DNA from: Gammaproteobacteria bacterium
Lineage (GTDB): Bacteria; Pseudomonadota; Gammaproteobacteria; Pseudomonadales; Cellvibrionaceae
Reading direction: 5' to 3'
Assembly: GCA_004173475.1 (NCBI GenBank)
Contig: SEBU01000001.1
Coordinates: forward strand, 620,001 to 684,000
Length of the DNA: 64,000 nucleotides
In this document: positions 27,252-36,080 of the stretch, piece after piece
How positions within the stretch are numbered: the first letter of the stretch is position 1
Layout of the letters: each line of letters begins with the position of its first letter
Program-made: the position numbers and the translations under genes
Notes under the pieces: generated by a model
What the model was told of the DNA's origin: nothing
Database searches by the model: none
What the model saw: only the letters and a program-made list of their open reading frames with translations

Positions 27252-27755
27252 ATGAAGTTAAGAGTGAAAACATTGGGTTTTGCATTGTTGGCCGTCGCTA
27301 GCGCAAACCTATTTGCCGCCGACGCACCAGCAGAAAAACCTGCAGCGGCACCATCAGGCCCAAACCCTGCCAAGCAAGCGATTGCAGTGCGTAAAGCTGC
27401 GTTCACACTGATTGCAAACAGCTTCAAGCCTATCGGCGATGCAGCGCAAGGCAAAGCCGAATACAATCAAGCTGATATTCAGAAACGCGCCAACAGCATT
27501 GTTGTGCTTGCTGACTTCTTAGATGCATCGTTCCCGGAATCGTCAAATCTCGGCGAACCAGATACCAAAACAAAAGCTGAAGCCTGGTCAAAAAAAGAAG
27601 ACTTTGCTAAAAAATTAGCCGATTTTAAAGAGCACGCTGCTACCCTCGCAAAAGTTGCCGCTACTGAAAAAACAGCTACAGATGCATTCAAAGATGCATT
27701 TGGTGCAGTCGGCAAAGATTGCAAAGGCTGCCACGACGCTTACAAAGCTAAATAA
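27252..27755 (+). CDS. Cytochrome c'-type protein
   Basis: 167 residues from the ATG at 27252 (TTGGAG upstream). Signal peptide ends NLFA-A, followed by an Ala/Pro linker. The four-helix bundle region has RKAAFTLIANSFKPIG and ends in CKGCHDAYK with CKGCH at 157-161, the C-terminal heme site typical of cytochrome c'. It would bind heme in the periplasm; roles in family members include binding NO and electron transfer. It is followed, after a terminator, by a cytochrome b561-type membrane gene, a common pairing. Confidence 0.88.
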   Translation: MKLRVKTLGFALLAVASANLFAADAPAEKPAAAPSGPNPAKQAIAVRKAAFTLIANSFKPIGDAAQGKAEYNQADIQKRANSIVVLADFLDASFPESSNLGEPDTKTKAEAWSKKEDFAKKLADFKEHAATLAKVAATEKTATDAFKDAFGAVGKDCKGCHDAYKAK

Positions 27756-27762
27756 GTCCCAC

Positions 27763-27820
27763 ATCAATCGTCTTTTGGTGCAAATAAAGACTTTGCACTA
27801 TAAAGACGATTGATCTTTTT
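27763..27820 (+). terminator. Long rho-independent terminator
   Basis: ATCAATCGTCTT (27763-27774) pairs with AAGACGATTGAT (27803-27814), and an inner GTGCAAA / TTTGCAC stem extends it; CTTTTTG follows. It ends the cytochrome c' transcript. Confidence 0.9.
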
Positions 27821-27835
27821 GTATCGATTCCTTCC

Positions 27836-28570
27836 ATGAATGAACCACTTCAGAATGACCTTAATCAAACTCCGGCACCGCAAAAAAAAGTAAAGATTTG
27901 GGATATACCCGTAAGGCTTTTTCACTGGTCATTAGTGATTTTATTTATCGCAGCTTACGTTACCAATTCTCTTGGTCCGAGTTATTTTAACTACCACTTG
28001 TGGTGTGGTTACGCCATTATTGTGTTGGTATCGTTTCGTATTGTCTGGGGATTGGTGGGTACTTATCACGCGCGTTTTATTAATTTTGTACGCGACCCTT
28101 TCTCCACTGCTAAATATGCATTTAGTCTATTCACAAAAAAAGATCCGCACCACGTGGGGCACAATCCGCTTGGCGCAGTTATGGTAGTTCTTCTCCTCGT
28201 TGCTATTTTAATTCAAGCAATTACAGGATTATTCACGAACGACGAAATCTTCAACCTCGGCCCTCTTTACGCTTATGTAAGCGATGAATTAAGCCTGCAA
28301 TTAACTTCTCTACATCGTCAACTTTTCTATTGGATTTTGGGCGCAATCGGTTTACACATTGCCGCTGTGCTTTTGCACGTATTTTTAAAACGCGACAACA
28401 TTATTAAAGCCATGTTTACCGGCGAAAAGGAAGTTCAAGATGATACGGATGTTAAACCCATTAAATCGTCCCGCATTTTACTGGCCATCATTATTGTCCT
28501 GATTCTTGCTTTCATCCTCGCGTGGACTATTTCAACGGCGCCTGAAGCTGTGGTTGATCCAGGCTATTAA
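27836..28570 (+). CDS. Cytochrome b561-type membrane protein
   Basis: 244 residues. It begins VKIWDIPVRLFHWSLV, the hallmark of di-heme cytochrome b561 / Ni-Fe hydrogenase b-type subunits, with heme-ligand His in helix 1 (RLFHW), and in the later helices (NYHLWCGY, SLHRQLFYWILGAIGLHIAAVLLHVF). About five membrane segments are visible, the last one near the C-terminus. It would pass electrons between the quinone pool and periplasmic cytochrome c, here most likely the cytochrome c' encoded just upstream. Confidence 0.87.
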   Translation: MNEPLQNDLNQTPAPQKKVKIWDIPVRLFHWSLVILFIAAYVTNSLGPSYFNYHLWCGYAIIVLVSFRIVWGLVGTYHARFINFVRDPFSTAKYAFSLFTKKDPHHVGHNPLGAVMVVLLLVAILIQAITGLFTNDEIFNLGPLYAYVSDELSLQLTSLHRQLFYWILGAIGLHIAAVLLHVFLKRDNIIKAMFTGEKEVQDDTDVKPIKSSRILLAIIIVLILAFILAWTISTAPEAVVDPGY

Positions 28571-28900
28571 ATTCGGCAACATCCTTGTGGCAGCAAAAAT
28601 AACATTCACTACCGTTATTTATAGCGTTGCGCTCGCCCATCTTTAAATAGGTAGACTTAATCAATTTATATTTTTTTACCGTCATTTTTGAGCGAAAGTT
28701 GCTACCTTGGCCGACCTACATTATCGCGCCGTTTTTCCCTGTTTTGAATGCAATGTGATGTTAGGCCGCGGCGAGATTTGATCAGTCAGCAAAACATGCA
28801 TCGTCTAATGTTCGCTGAAGAACAGATAAAACCTATCGTCCGCACAATGATTCTCTTTCGAGTGTTCCCCCAAAACCTAGACATCGAGAGGGCAATTATC
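28571..28900. other. Intergenic region, no gene seen
   Basis: 330 bases. A longer in-frame extension of the next gene begins at 28748 but has no ribosome-binding site and no family similarity, so I treat this as non-coding leader. Confidence 0.45.
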
Positions 28901-29101
28901 ATGCAATTGAACGAAAACCGCGTGCGCGAATATGCTTACAAAATCTGGGAAGCAGAAGGAAAGCCAGACGGATGTGCGGAAAAACATTGGGAAATGGCAT
29001 GCCAGTCACTTAAGGAAGAGGAACAACATACCGACATGTTTATCCCTCATCAAAACACCAAAAAAGGTAAGCATGCCCATCACTCTCACCAACCCCATTA
29101 A
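28901..29101 (+). CDS. DUF2934 small protein (first copy)
   Basis: 66 residues from the ATG at 28901 with GAGAGGG 8 nt upstream. The domain NRVREYAYKIWEAEGKPDGCAEKHWEMA matches DUF2934, a short helical domain of unknown function common in proteobacteria, followed by a His/Lys-rich tail (HAHHSHQPH). The His cluster could bind metal. A related DUF2934 gene sits at 31428 on the other strand. It precedes the DUF72 gene by 21 nt. Confidence 0.78.
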   Translation: MQLNENRVREYAYKIWEAEGKPDGCAEKHWEMACQSLKEEEQHTDMFIPHQNTKKGKHAHHSHQPH

Positions 29102-29122
29102 TTTGACCGTGAGCGTGATTTC

Positions 29123-30100
29123 GTGAGCGCAGCTACCCAAGGTAATATTCGCGTGGGCATATCCGGTTGGCGATATGCCCCGTGGAGAAGTACCTTCTAC
29201 CCCAAAGGGCTGATTCAAAAACATGAGCTGAATTTTGCATCGCGCACGATTAACACTATTGAGATCAACGGCTCTTTTTACCGACTCCAAACGCCTAAAA
29301 GCTATTTAGACTGGTATGCAGATACGCCTGATAATTTTATGTTCAGTGTGAAAGCCTATCAGGAGATTACTCATTTCAAACGGTTGCGTAATATCGACAA
29401 ACCTCTCACAGACTTTTTTGCCTCTGGTTTTCTAGAACTAAAGGATAAACTCGGCCCTATATTATGGCAGTTCCCACCCTCGTTTAAATTCGACAAAGAA
29501 TTATTCGAAAATTTTCTGAATTTATTACCCGAAAATTTTGGTAGCGCTAGAACTTTCGCAGAAAAATCGACGCGATATATAGAAAGTGACCACATAAAGT
29601 TTAATCCCCGAAAAAAAATGCGTTACGCCGTCGAGATTCGCAACCAGAGCTTTGTTAACAAAGATTTTATACATTTATTAAAGAACGCCGGTGTTGCTTT
29701 GGTCGTCGCCGATACGGCTGGCCGGTGGCCGCAATTCGAAGATATTACTAGCGATTTTATTTACACGCGCCTACACGGGGACAAAGAACTTTATCGCAGT
29801 GGTTATTCCGATGAAGCCTTGGATTATTGGTTCAAACGTATGAAAGCGTGGCGCGAGGGCGATCAGCCACAAGACGCTAAGTTAATTTTGCCGGGAAACA
29901 GCACCACGGTCGGACGTCGCGACATTTATTGTTACTTTGACAACACAGATAAACTCTGGGCACCCTACGATGCAAGAAAGATACTTGAGAAATTTGATCT
30001 CACCTCTGATCTTGAAGAGACTCCTGGAAAATTATCTGAGAAATATCAACGAAAAAATAAACCAAAACGAGATATAGAAGATGGTGATTTATCTAATTAA
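29123..30100 (+). CDS. DUF72 family protein (first copy)
   Basis: 325 residues from a GTG start. Family motifs: VGISGWRYAPWRSTFYPKG, TIEINGSFYRLQTPKSYLDWYADTPDNFMFSVKA, GPILWQFPPSFKF, YAVEIRNQSF and YTRLHG, followed by WAPYDA. DUF72 proteins have a TIM-barrel-like fold and no proven reaction. A charged C-terminal extension of about 40 residues is extra. Its 3' end overlaps the next gene by 20 nt, indicating translational coupling with the YihY-type membrane protein. A shorter paralogue is at 33270. Confidence 0.88.
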   Translation: MSAATQGNIRVGISGWRYAPWRSTFYPKGLIQKHELNFASRTINTIEINGSFYRLQTPKSYLDWYADTPDNFMFSVKAYQEITHFKRLRNIDKPLTDFFASGFLELKDKLGPILWQFPPSFKFDKELFENFLNLLPENFGSARTFAEKSTRYIESDHIKFNPRKKMRYAVEIRNQSFVNKDFIHLLKNAGVALVVADTAGRWPQFEDITSDFIYTRLHGDKELYRSGYSDEALDYWFKRMKAWREGDQPQDAKLILPGNSTTVGRRDIYCYFDNTDKLWAPYDARKILEKFDLTSDLEETPGKLSEKYQRKNKPKRDIEDGDLSN

Positions 30101-31010
30101 GGAAACTTTTAACCACTGGCTGGATGACAAAGCATCACGCTTGGCTGCTGCGCTTGCCTATTACACGGTGTTTTCATTACCGCCGCTACTCATTCTGGTC
30201 ATTGCAATTGCAGGCACCTTTTTAGGTGAGGAAGCCGCAAGGGGTGAAGTAGTACAGCAACTTCAAAGCCTTATTGGTACCGATGGCGCCAAAGCCATTG
30301 AAGCGGTAATAGCCGGTGCATCTAAAGCCGGTACAGGCTCTAGCCTGTCGGCATCGATAATTAGCGTAGTTATATTATTGTTTGGTGCCACTGCAGTGAT
30401 GACGCAATTGCAGGATGCACTGAACACTATCTGGGGTGTCACGCCCAAACCAGGAAATATGATTAAGATATTTATCTTTCAGCGCCTTCTTTCCTTTGGA
30501 ATGATCTTAGGCGTTGTCTTCATGATGCTCGCGTCGCTCATTATGAGTGCCGCATTAGGGATTGTTAGCAAATATCTCGGTGGATTATTCCCCGGCCTCG
30601 AATTTATTTCGGCGTTAATTGACTTAACCATTTCATTGAGCGTTATTTCATGTTTGTTCGCTATGATGTTTAAATATCTTCCGGACGTAAAAATTAAATG
30701 GCGAAATGTATTAATCGGCGCTGTAATAACTGCCGTTCTCTTTAATTTAGGAAAATATTTGATCGGTCTCTACCTGGCCAAAAGCGCTTTTAACTCAACC
30801 TTCGGAGCAGCTGGCTCTTTAGTCGTTTTACTAGCGTGGATTTATTACTCCGCTCAGATTTTATTTTTGGGAGCAGAATTTACGCAAGTTTATGCTCGCA
30901 GGCATGGAGCCTATATAGAGCCAAAAGAATACGCAGAATATATGTCGAGCGAGATGAAAGCCCAACAAGGGCTTTCAGCGAAAACTAAAGCGGGAGATGA
31001 AAAGAAATAG
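30081..31010 (+). CDS. YihY/BrkB family membrane protein
   Basis: 309 residues with about six membrane segments. The start HWLDDKASRLAAALAYYTVFSLPPLLILV is the signature of the YihY/virulence factor BrkB family (once mis-called RNase BN). Further motifs are ALNTIWGV, ITAVLFNLGKYLIGLYL, FGAAGSLVVLLAWIYYSAQILFLGAEF and YARRHG. The function of the family is not settled. It overlaps the DUF72 gene by 20 nt and ends 3 nt from convergent csrA. Confidence 0.9.
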   Translation: MVIYLIKETFNHWLDDKASRLAAALAYYTVFSLPPLLILVIAIAGTFLGEEAARGEVVQQLQSLIGTDGAKAIEAVIAGASKAGTGSSLSASIISVVILLFGATAVMTQLQDALNTIWGVTPKPGNMIKIFIFQRLLSFGMILGVVFMMLASLIMSAALGIVSKYLGGLFPGLEFISALIDLTISLSVISCLFAMMFKYLPDVKIKWRNVLIGAVITAVLFNLGKYLIGLYLAKSAFNSTFGAAGSLVVLLAWIYYSAQILFLGAEFTQVYARRHGAYIEPKEYAEYMSSEMKAQQGLSAKTKAGDEKK

Positions 31011-31013
31011 TTG

Positions 31014-31208
31014 TTAGTGATTGCCAGATGTTAATTCAACATCTTTCTCGCGAAGAATTTTCTGATAAATTTCTTCACGATGCACGGGCACGCTCTTTGG
31101 AGCATTTATACCAATTCTTACCTGGTTGCCATTTATACCAAGAACGGTAACTGTAACCTCGTCGCCAACCATTAATGTTTCACCAATACGTCTGGTTAAA
31201 ATTAACAT
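31014..31208 (-). CDS. csrA: Carbon storage regulator CsrA
   Basis: 64 residues: [33 protein letters not shown] followed by [11 protein letters not shown], which is CsrA over its whole length. It binds GGA motifs in mRNA leaders and controls translation of carbon storage, motility and biofilm genes. Conserved RNA-contact residues Leu4 and Arg44-region (VHREEI) are present. It lies convergent to the YihY-type gene with only 3 nt between stop codons, an unusually tight arrangement with no room for a terminator. Confidence 0.97.
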   Translation of the reverse strand: MLILTRRIGETLMVGDEVTVTVLGINGNQVRIGINAPKSVPVHREEIYQKILREKDVELTSGNH

Positions 31209-31427
31209 ACCTTTACATCCTCTCCATCTTCAAAAACTAGGCAGTTTTCAATTGGGTTTAATTGCAGTGCAAGCTCTATTATAAATAAAACCGCACAAGA
31301 CTATTATCAAAATACCAGAAAATTTCTGAAAACTGCACGAACTCTACCATCTTAATTTTTAACAAGCGCAATTTAAAAAATGAAAAATTGACGCTGCTAT
31401 TTAATTTAATAATGCTTTCAGTATTCG

Positions 31428-31682
31428 TTAATTTTTCAGAGACTCTTTGGTCTTTCTAACACGTTTTTTAACCGGTGCCACCTCTGGCTCTTGTTGCTCA
31501 ATAGCATCGAGAGGGTTCACCCTGGTCACGGGCGGAATATAACCATCCACTTCCGATTCCGCTAACTCACAAGCAAGTTCCCAGTGCGTTTTTGCCCGAC
31601 CATGGGGCTTTCCTTCACTTTCCCAAATTTGATACGCCAATTCACGAATCTTATTTTCCTGGCTCACATTTTCACGAATCAT
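31428..31682 (-). CDS. DUF2934 small protein (second copy)
   Basis: 84 residues from the ATG at 31682 with GAGGAAAT just upstream; longer in-frame starts lack this. The domain NKIRELAYQIWESEGKPHGRAKTHWELACELAE matches DUF2934 and the gene at 28901. A Pro/Val/Glu linker and a basic C-terminal tail (KKRVRKTKESLKN) follow. The tail suggests nucleic-acid contact, but that is conjecture. Function is unknown. Confidence 0.78.
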   Translation of the reverse strand: MIRENVSQENKIRELAYQIWESEGKPHGRAKTHWELACELAESEVDGYIPPVTRVNPLDAIEQQEPEVAPVKKRVRKTKESLKN

Positions 31683-31915
31683 ATAAATTTCCTCTGTTGG
31701 CTTTGCTATTTCGTACAGTGAAAATAAAGTTTCACTGGCCTTATTGCAAGCCCTCAATTAAAAAAATTCCCTTTTTTAATGAGAGCAATCTAAAGAATTA
31801 TATTTGAAAAAAACGTTCGGTAACGTACTGATTTACCAATTGTGATAATCCAATCTAAATTTTCATTTAGTGAATTTATTTTTTGCAGGCTTAGACGACA
31901 TTAATGAGGTTTATG

Positions 31916-32818
31916 ATGAAAGATACTGATCAATATACTATGCGTGACCCTCGTTACCAATACGGTCAACCTCAAGGGACACCTGACAGTACTCAACCTG
32001 AACCGGGCTTGGATTCCATCTTAAAACCGCAAGCGGATCACGGCGAAAAAACTTATCGTGGCAGCGAACGTCTTAAAGGACGCAAAGCACTTATCACCGG
32101 CGGCGATTCAGGAATTGGACGCGCGGTTGCGATAGCTTTTGCACGTGAAGGTGCAGACGTTGTTATCAATTATCTGCCTAGTGAAGAAGTAGACGGCAAA
32201 GAAACATTGAATCAAATTAGCGATACAGGAACTAAATCATTTTCAGTAGTGGGCGATATCACTGACGAAAATTTTTGCAAATCGCTTGTAAAAGAAACAG
32301 TAGAATTATTAGGTGGGATTGATATTCTGGTTAATAACGCAGGCAAACAACAGTTCGTGGAAAAACTTGAAAACCTGACGTCCGAACAATTCCAAAAAAC
32401 CTTCGCAACTAATGTATTTGCAATGTTCTGGATTACTAAGGAAGCCGCTTCGTATATGCCTCCAGGTGCCAGCGTAATAAACACAACATCCATTCAATCT
32501 TACCAACCGTCCGCCGGGTTACTGGATTATGCATCAACCAAAGGTGCAATTACCGCGTTCACTAAAAGCCTTGCGAAAATGTTAATTGAAAAAGGTATTC
32601 GAGTTAACGCCGTTGCGCCAGGACCTGTATGGACGCCGCTGCAACAAAGTGGTGGGCAGCCTGCTGAGAAGCTTGAACACTTTGGAGAAAAAACTCCTAT
32701 TGGAAGACCAGGTCAACCGGCGGAGGTGGCACCTGCATTTGTATTTTTAGCATCACAAGAATCCAGCTATATAACAGCAGAAGTGATAGGCGTAACCGGC
32801 GGTGAACACACACCATAA
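31916..32818 (+). CDS. SDR family oxidoreductase (YghA-like)
   Basis: 300 residues from the ATG at 31916, which sits 6 nt after GAGG; two in-frame ATGs upstream overlap that site. A 45-residue N-terminal extension (DPRYQYGQPQGTPDSTQPEPG...) is typical of the YghA/general-stress group of SDRs. The Rossmann motif is ITGGDSGIGRAVAIAFAREGADV; NNAG is at the fourth strand; the catalytic Ser is in INTTSIQSYQ and Tyr-Lys in LLDYASTKGA; NAVAPGPVWTPL follows. It is an NAD(P)-dependent dehydrogenase; substrate unknown. Probably first gene of an operon with the next two. Confidence 0.92.
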   Translation: MKDTDQYTMRDPRYQYGQPQGTPDSTQPEPGLDSILKPQADHGEKTYRGSERLKGRKALITGGDSGIGRAVAIAFAREGADVVINYLPSEEVDGKETLNQISDTGTKSFSVVGDITDENFCKSLVKETVELLGGIDILVNNAGKQQFVEKLENLTSEQFQKTFATNVFAMFWITKEAASYMPPGASVINTTSIQSYQPSAGLLDYASTKGAITAFTKSLAKMLIEKGIRVNAVAPGPVWTPLQQSGGQPAEKLEHFGEKTPIGRPGQPAEVAPAFVFLASQESSYITAEVIGVTGGEHTP

Positions 32819-32853
32819 GTTAATCGTCACATCAACTAATCGAGGATACCACT

Positions 32854-33264
32854 ATGGAACTTCCTAACACTAATGAACGAGTAGCTATTAACACCTCGGA
32901 AAAGGTAAATAACGATATACAAATGTATATTCAAAATTCAATTTATTTTTATCGCAGAAACCCGCAGCTCATTGAACAACGTTTGGATGAACTGGATAAA
33001 GAGTGGGATATTGAGCGGGTGTTGGAAACCAACGCTTCAAGCCTTATAGTCGCATCAAGCGCGCTGGGGTTCATCGCCAGCAAAAAGTTTTTTTTCATTC
33101 CTTTTGTAGTCGGTACGTTTCTTTTGCAACACGCCCTCCAAGGTTGGTGTCCGCCGCTCCCAATATTACGCAGATTAGGCTATCGCACTACGAGCGAAAT
33201 ACAGGAAGAGAGGGAAGCACTACAAAATATAATTAAAGGCATACGTCACGTAACTCGAAATTAG
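32854..33264 (+). CDS. DUF2892-type inner-membrane protein
   Basis: 136 residues. The C-terminal half has two short membrane segments and FFFIPFVVGTFLLQHALQGWCPPLPILRRLGYRT, the pattern of DUF2892/YgaP-like transmembrane domains. The N-terminal half is hydrophilic and helical, without the rhodanese domain seen in YgaP itself. TCGAGGAT precedes the ATG. It sits 35 nt after the SDR gene and 5 nt before DUF72, so is part of that operon. Confidence 0.78.
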   Translation: MELPNTNERVAINTSEKVNNDIQMYIQNSIYFYRRNPQLIEQRLDELDKEWDIERVLETNASSLIVASSALGFIASKKFFFIPFVVGTFLLQHALQGWCPPLPILRRLGYRTTSEIQEEREALQNIIKGIRHVTRN

Positions 33265-33269
33265 TATTT

Positions 33270-34028
33270 ATGCCGACGGGTGTTTTAAAAATTGGCACGA
33301 GTGGCATTGTGCTACCAGGAAATAAATCTACGTTTCCTGAAGAATTCCGCAATGCCAGTCGACTGAATTATTATAGCTCCCTTTTCAATAGCCTCGAAAT
33401 CAATTCATCTTTTTACAAACTCCCTTTAGCTTCTACCTTCGCAAAATGGACCGACGATGTTTGCGGTGATTTCAAATTTACAGTTAAGCTTTGGCGTGGC
33501 ATTACGCACGCAAAAAATTTGCAATATGCTGAGAGCGATGCAATAAATTTCATGCAAGCGGCTGGTAAACTCGGATCAAAAGCAGGATGTTTATTAATAC
33601 AATTCCCTGCCAGCATCAACTTCAATTTTGCCACGCAAGTCGAATCGCTCTTAACCCTCCTGAATCGAATAAACAATAATTCACAATGGCGAATGGTTGT
33701 TGAGTTCAGACATACAAGTTGGTATCAAAACAACACCTACAAAATGCTCAACGACTGCAACAGCTCATTAGTTATTCATGACATGCCGAACTCAAGAACA
33801 CCTGTGGACTACGAACCCGACAAGCTTGCCTATTTTAGATTTCACGGGCCCACGGGACGATACAGCGGAAGTTATGATGATGATTTTCTTTCGCGGTACG
33901 CCCGCCAGATCAAAGACTGGAAAAAGCAAGGGAAAGATATTTATGTTTATTTTAATAACACGATTGGCGACGCATTGAAAAATGCGCAGTTACTGCAGAG
34001 GTTCATTGAATCCAAAATCTTAGAATAG
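33270..34028 (+). CDS. DUF72 family protein (second copy)
   Basis: 252 residues. It has LKIGTSGIVLPGNKSTFPEEFR, SLEINSSFYKLPLASTFAKW, FKFTVKLWRGITHAK, GCLLIQFPASINF, MVVEFRHTSWY and YFRFHGPTGRYSGSY, the DUF72 layout. It is shorter than the copy at 29123 by the missing C-terminal tail and inner insert, closer to the usual family length. It lies 5 nt after the DUF2892 gene. Reaction unknown. Confidence 0.87.
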   Translation: MPTGVLKIGTSGIVLPGNKSTFPEEFRNASRLNYYSSLFNSLEINSSFYKLPLASTFAKWTDDVCGDFKFTVKLWRGITHAKNLQYAESDAINFMQAAGKLGSKAGCLLIQFPASINFNFATQVESLLTLLNRINNNSQWRMVVEFRHTSWYQNNTYKMLNDCNSSLVIHDMPNSRTPVDYEPDKLAYFRFHGPTGRYSGSYDDDFLSRYARQIKDWKKQGKDIYVYFNNTIGDALKNAQLLQRFIESKILE

Positions 34029-34066
34029 CTTTGGCAGATTCTGAAAACCCATCCATGGGATTGGCA

Positions 34067-34849
34067 TTAGCCTATGGCCCGCGTGTGCAGTACATCGCCC
34101 TCTTTAAACATCCTTGATTCGCCATGTTGATAAATCTTCCACGACTCATTAGATGTTAGAGGCTTAGTCGCAACAACAATCATCCTGTCGTGTTGAGTAT
34201 TATGTTTGCTTAAATCCAGCGACACGTTCTTATCGATCAGCGTCACGGTTGTAAAAGGATATTGACGCTCAACATAGGCCAAGGCGGTTGAGCAATAGGT
34301 GAAAAGCAATTCGCCATTTGAAAAAATAATATTAAAAACACCAAAATTTTCTATTTCTCGCGAATAAATATCCAACGCATGGAACAGCGCTGCACTCTCA
34401 GGTTCATTCTCACCAAATTCTTGTTCGAGGCGCTGCAATAATAAGGAGAATGCAAGCTCGCTGTCAGTATCACCGTGCACTTCGTATTTTCCGTGTAACT
34501 CCGGTGCAAAATTTTTCAAATCGCCGTTATGGCAAAATAGCCAGGTTTTACCCCAAAGCTCTCGCTTAAACGGATGGCAGTTACTGACTTTCACTTCACC
34601 TACGGTAGCTTTACGAATATGCGCAATAATAGTTTTCGATTTAATACCCGCACTATGAATTTCATCCGCTAAAGTTGAATTCGCTGCAGGTTGATGATCA
34701 ACAAAAACGTCAAAACTGTTATTGCGAAAAAATGCAATTCCCCAACCGTCTTTATGTTCATCCGTCAAACCCCCGCGCGCACGGAATCCTTCGAAACTAA
34801 AATTAATATTCGCAGGCTCTTTGCAACTCATTCCTAATAACTGGCACAT
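34067..34849 (-). CDS. Class II glutamine amidotransferase (YafJ-like)
   Basis: 260 residues starting Met-Cys-Gln-Leu-Leu-Gly-Met; after Met removal Cys2 becomes the N-terminal nucleophile of class II amidotransferases. Supporting motifs are GGLTDEHKDGWGIAFF, IIAHIRKATVGEV, NCHPF and FCHNGDLKNF, followed by DTDSELAF. The family includes YafJ and EgtC-like hydrolases; no synthase domain is attached, so the amide donor or substrate is unclear. It is 19 nt downstream of a degenerate EAL-like gene on the same strand and likely co-transcribed. Confidence 0.9.
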   Translation of the reverse strand: MCQLLGMSCKEPANINFSFEGFRARGGLTDEHKDGWGIAFFRNNSFDVFVDHQPAANSTLADEIHSAGIKSKTIIAHIRKATVGEVKVSNCHPFKRELWGKTWLFCHNGDLKNFAPELHGKYEVHGDTDSELAFSLLLQRLEQEFGENEPESAALFHALDIYSREIENFGVFNIIFSNGELLFTYCSTALAYVERQYPFTTVTLIDKNVSLDLSKHNTQHDRMIVVATKPLTSNESWKIYQHGESRMFKEGDVLHTRAIG

Positions 34850-34868
34850 GATCGTTACCGAATTTCCG

Positions 34869-35729
34869 TTATAAATAATTCACGTATTGGCGTTTTTCGA
34901 AGCTTTCTGAAAATTCATGCTGGGAGATTAAATATCCGTCAAAAATTCCATCGACAGTTTTGAAATCACCCTGCTTTATGTTTTCTTCGCCTCGTTTAAG
35001 AATTTCCTTGCTCACCAAAATTCGCTTGCTGGAATAAAGTTCCAGAGGATGAAGATAAGCCAATTCTGCGTTGGCGGCTTTCGGATTGGTTAACCATTCA
35101 GAGGCTGGGTGGTAGATATAAATTACATCCAACTCTAAACCCAAATTAGCGAGCAAGCTAAGCTCCGACGTATGTGTGATGCTCAACCCTATCTTGTAGC
35201 CTTTACTTTTGTAGCTGGAGAGCGCCTTATTAAAATGCGGCAAAGTAGCACTGTCCAATAAACGCGTATGCAATATCACCCGCTCGGGTTTCAACCCGCA
35301 ATCACTCAAGATGCTCTCAAAAATCTTTCCATGGTCATCATTAACACTGACAATGTGACGAGGCTGAACATGAAGAGACAATAAATGGTTCTGTCCATCG
35401 AACTTTTGCAGATAGTTAAGCGAGTGCAACGTACGTACCAATCTATCCAAATGCACAATTTGATCAACGCTATCTAATGAATTAAAGATACTATCGATGT
35501 CCAAAATATTTCCGGTAGATGCACGAACCACCAGCTCGGCTTCATAGCCCATGAGCTGTTTTTTGCTCCAGGCATTGATCGCGTGAAAATCAGTACCTAA
35601 TGTCAAACTTCCAAAGCGTGCCCAATAAACATTATCAGCTTTATAAAATCCGGTTTTAGGTAAGGAGCGAACACGCGCTTGCGTTTGCAACTGATCGTTA
35701 AAATAATTCATAAGTTCGGTAAGCGGCAT
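34869..35729 (-). CDS. Degenerate EAL-like domain protein
   Basis: 286 residues, no signal peptide. The segment QLMGYEAELVVRASTGNILDIDSIF resembles the start of an EAL domain (G-Y-E-A-L-x-R), then DQIVHLDRLVRTLHSLNYL, LSLHVQPRHI and GLKPERVILH follow in EAL order. The motif reads E-A-E-L rather than E-A-L, and later catalytic acidic motifs (D-D-F-G-x-G, K-I-D) are replaced (THTSELSLL, DVIYIYHP). It is therefore probably a non-catalytic EAL relative acting as a sensor or adaptor. The assignment is from pattern only. Confidence 0.6.
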   Translation of the reverse strand: MPLTELMNYFNDQLQTQARVRSLPKTGFYKADNVYWARFGSLTLGTDFHAINAWSKKQLMGYEAELVVRASTGNILDIDSIFNSLDSVDQIVHLDRLVRTLHSLNYLQKFDGQNHLLSLHVQPRHIVSVNDDHGKIFESILSDCGLKPERVILHTRLLDSATLPHFNKALSSYKSKGYKIGLSITHTSELSLLANLGLELDVIYIYHPASEWLTNPKAANAELAYLHPLELYSSKRILVSKEILKRGEENIKQGDFKTVDGIFDGYLISQHEFSESFEKRQYVNYL

Positions 35730-36080
35730 ATCGACTACATCTCATCGCAATATTTATTTAATGCAATGCATAATAGAGACCATATGTTTTTTTAGAAAAG
35801 AATTTTATATTCTCAGCTTATAACTCTGAAAAAATTATAAGTTCATTACCTGTTCCAAACGCTATTCGTCAGTATTTTTATCTTGTCCCTATCAAAATAT
35901 CCGCACTATTTAATTAAATGCCAACATGATTATAAGGATATAGAGATATATTCTTTCCAATTGTCTATAGCCGCCATTATATTTCCAGCTCAATTTCAAT
36001 CCCTTGGCGATAAGTGTTGCTAAAAAGCAATCCGAAAAATTGAAGTGCTTATTTTCAAACACTTTGACTGGAGAATTTAT
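35730..36080. promoter_or_regulatory. Divergent intergenic region before the sulfur gene set
   Basis: 351 bases, AT-rich, with no credible ORF. It separates the minus-strand EAL-like gene from the plus-strand rhodanese and must hold both promoters; no boxes were assigned. Confidence 0.45.

Noticed and set aside
28748-28900. Upstream extension of the first DUF2934 gene
   Set aside because: There is no ribosome-binding site at 28748, while GAGAGGG precedes the ATG at 28901, where the domain begins.
30081-31010. Ribonuclease BN
   Set aside because: The YihY/BrkB family was once given this name, but the true RNase BN is an unrelated MBL-fold enzyme; the protein here is a membrane protein.
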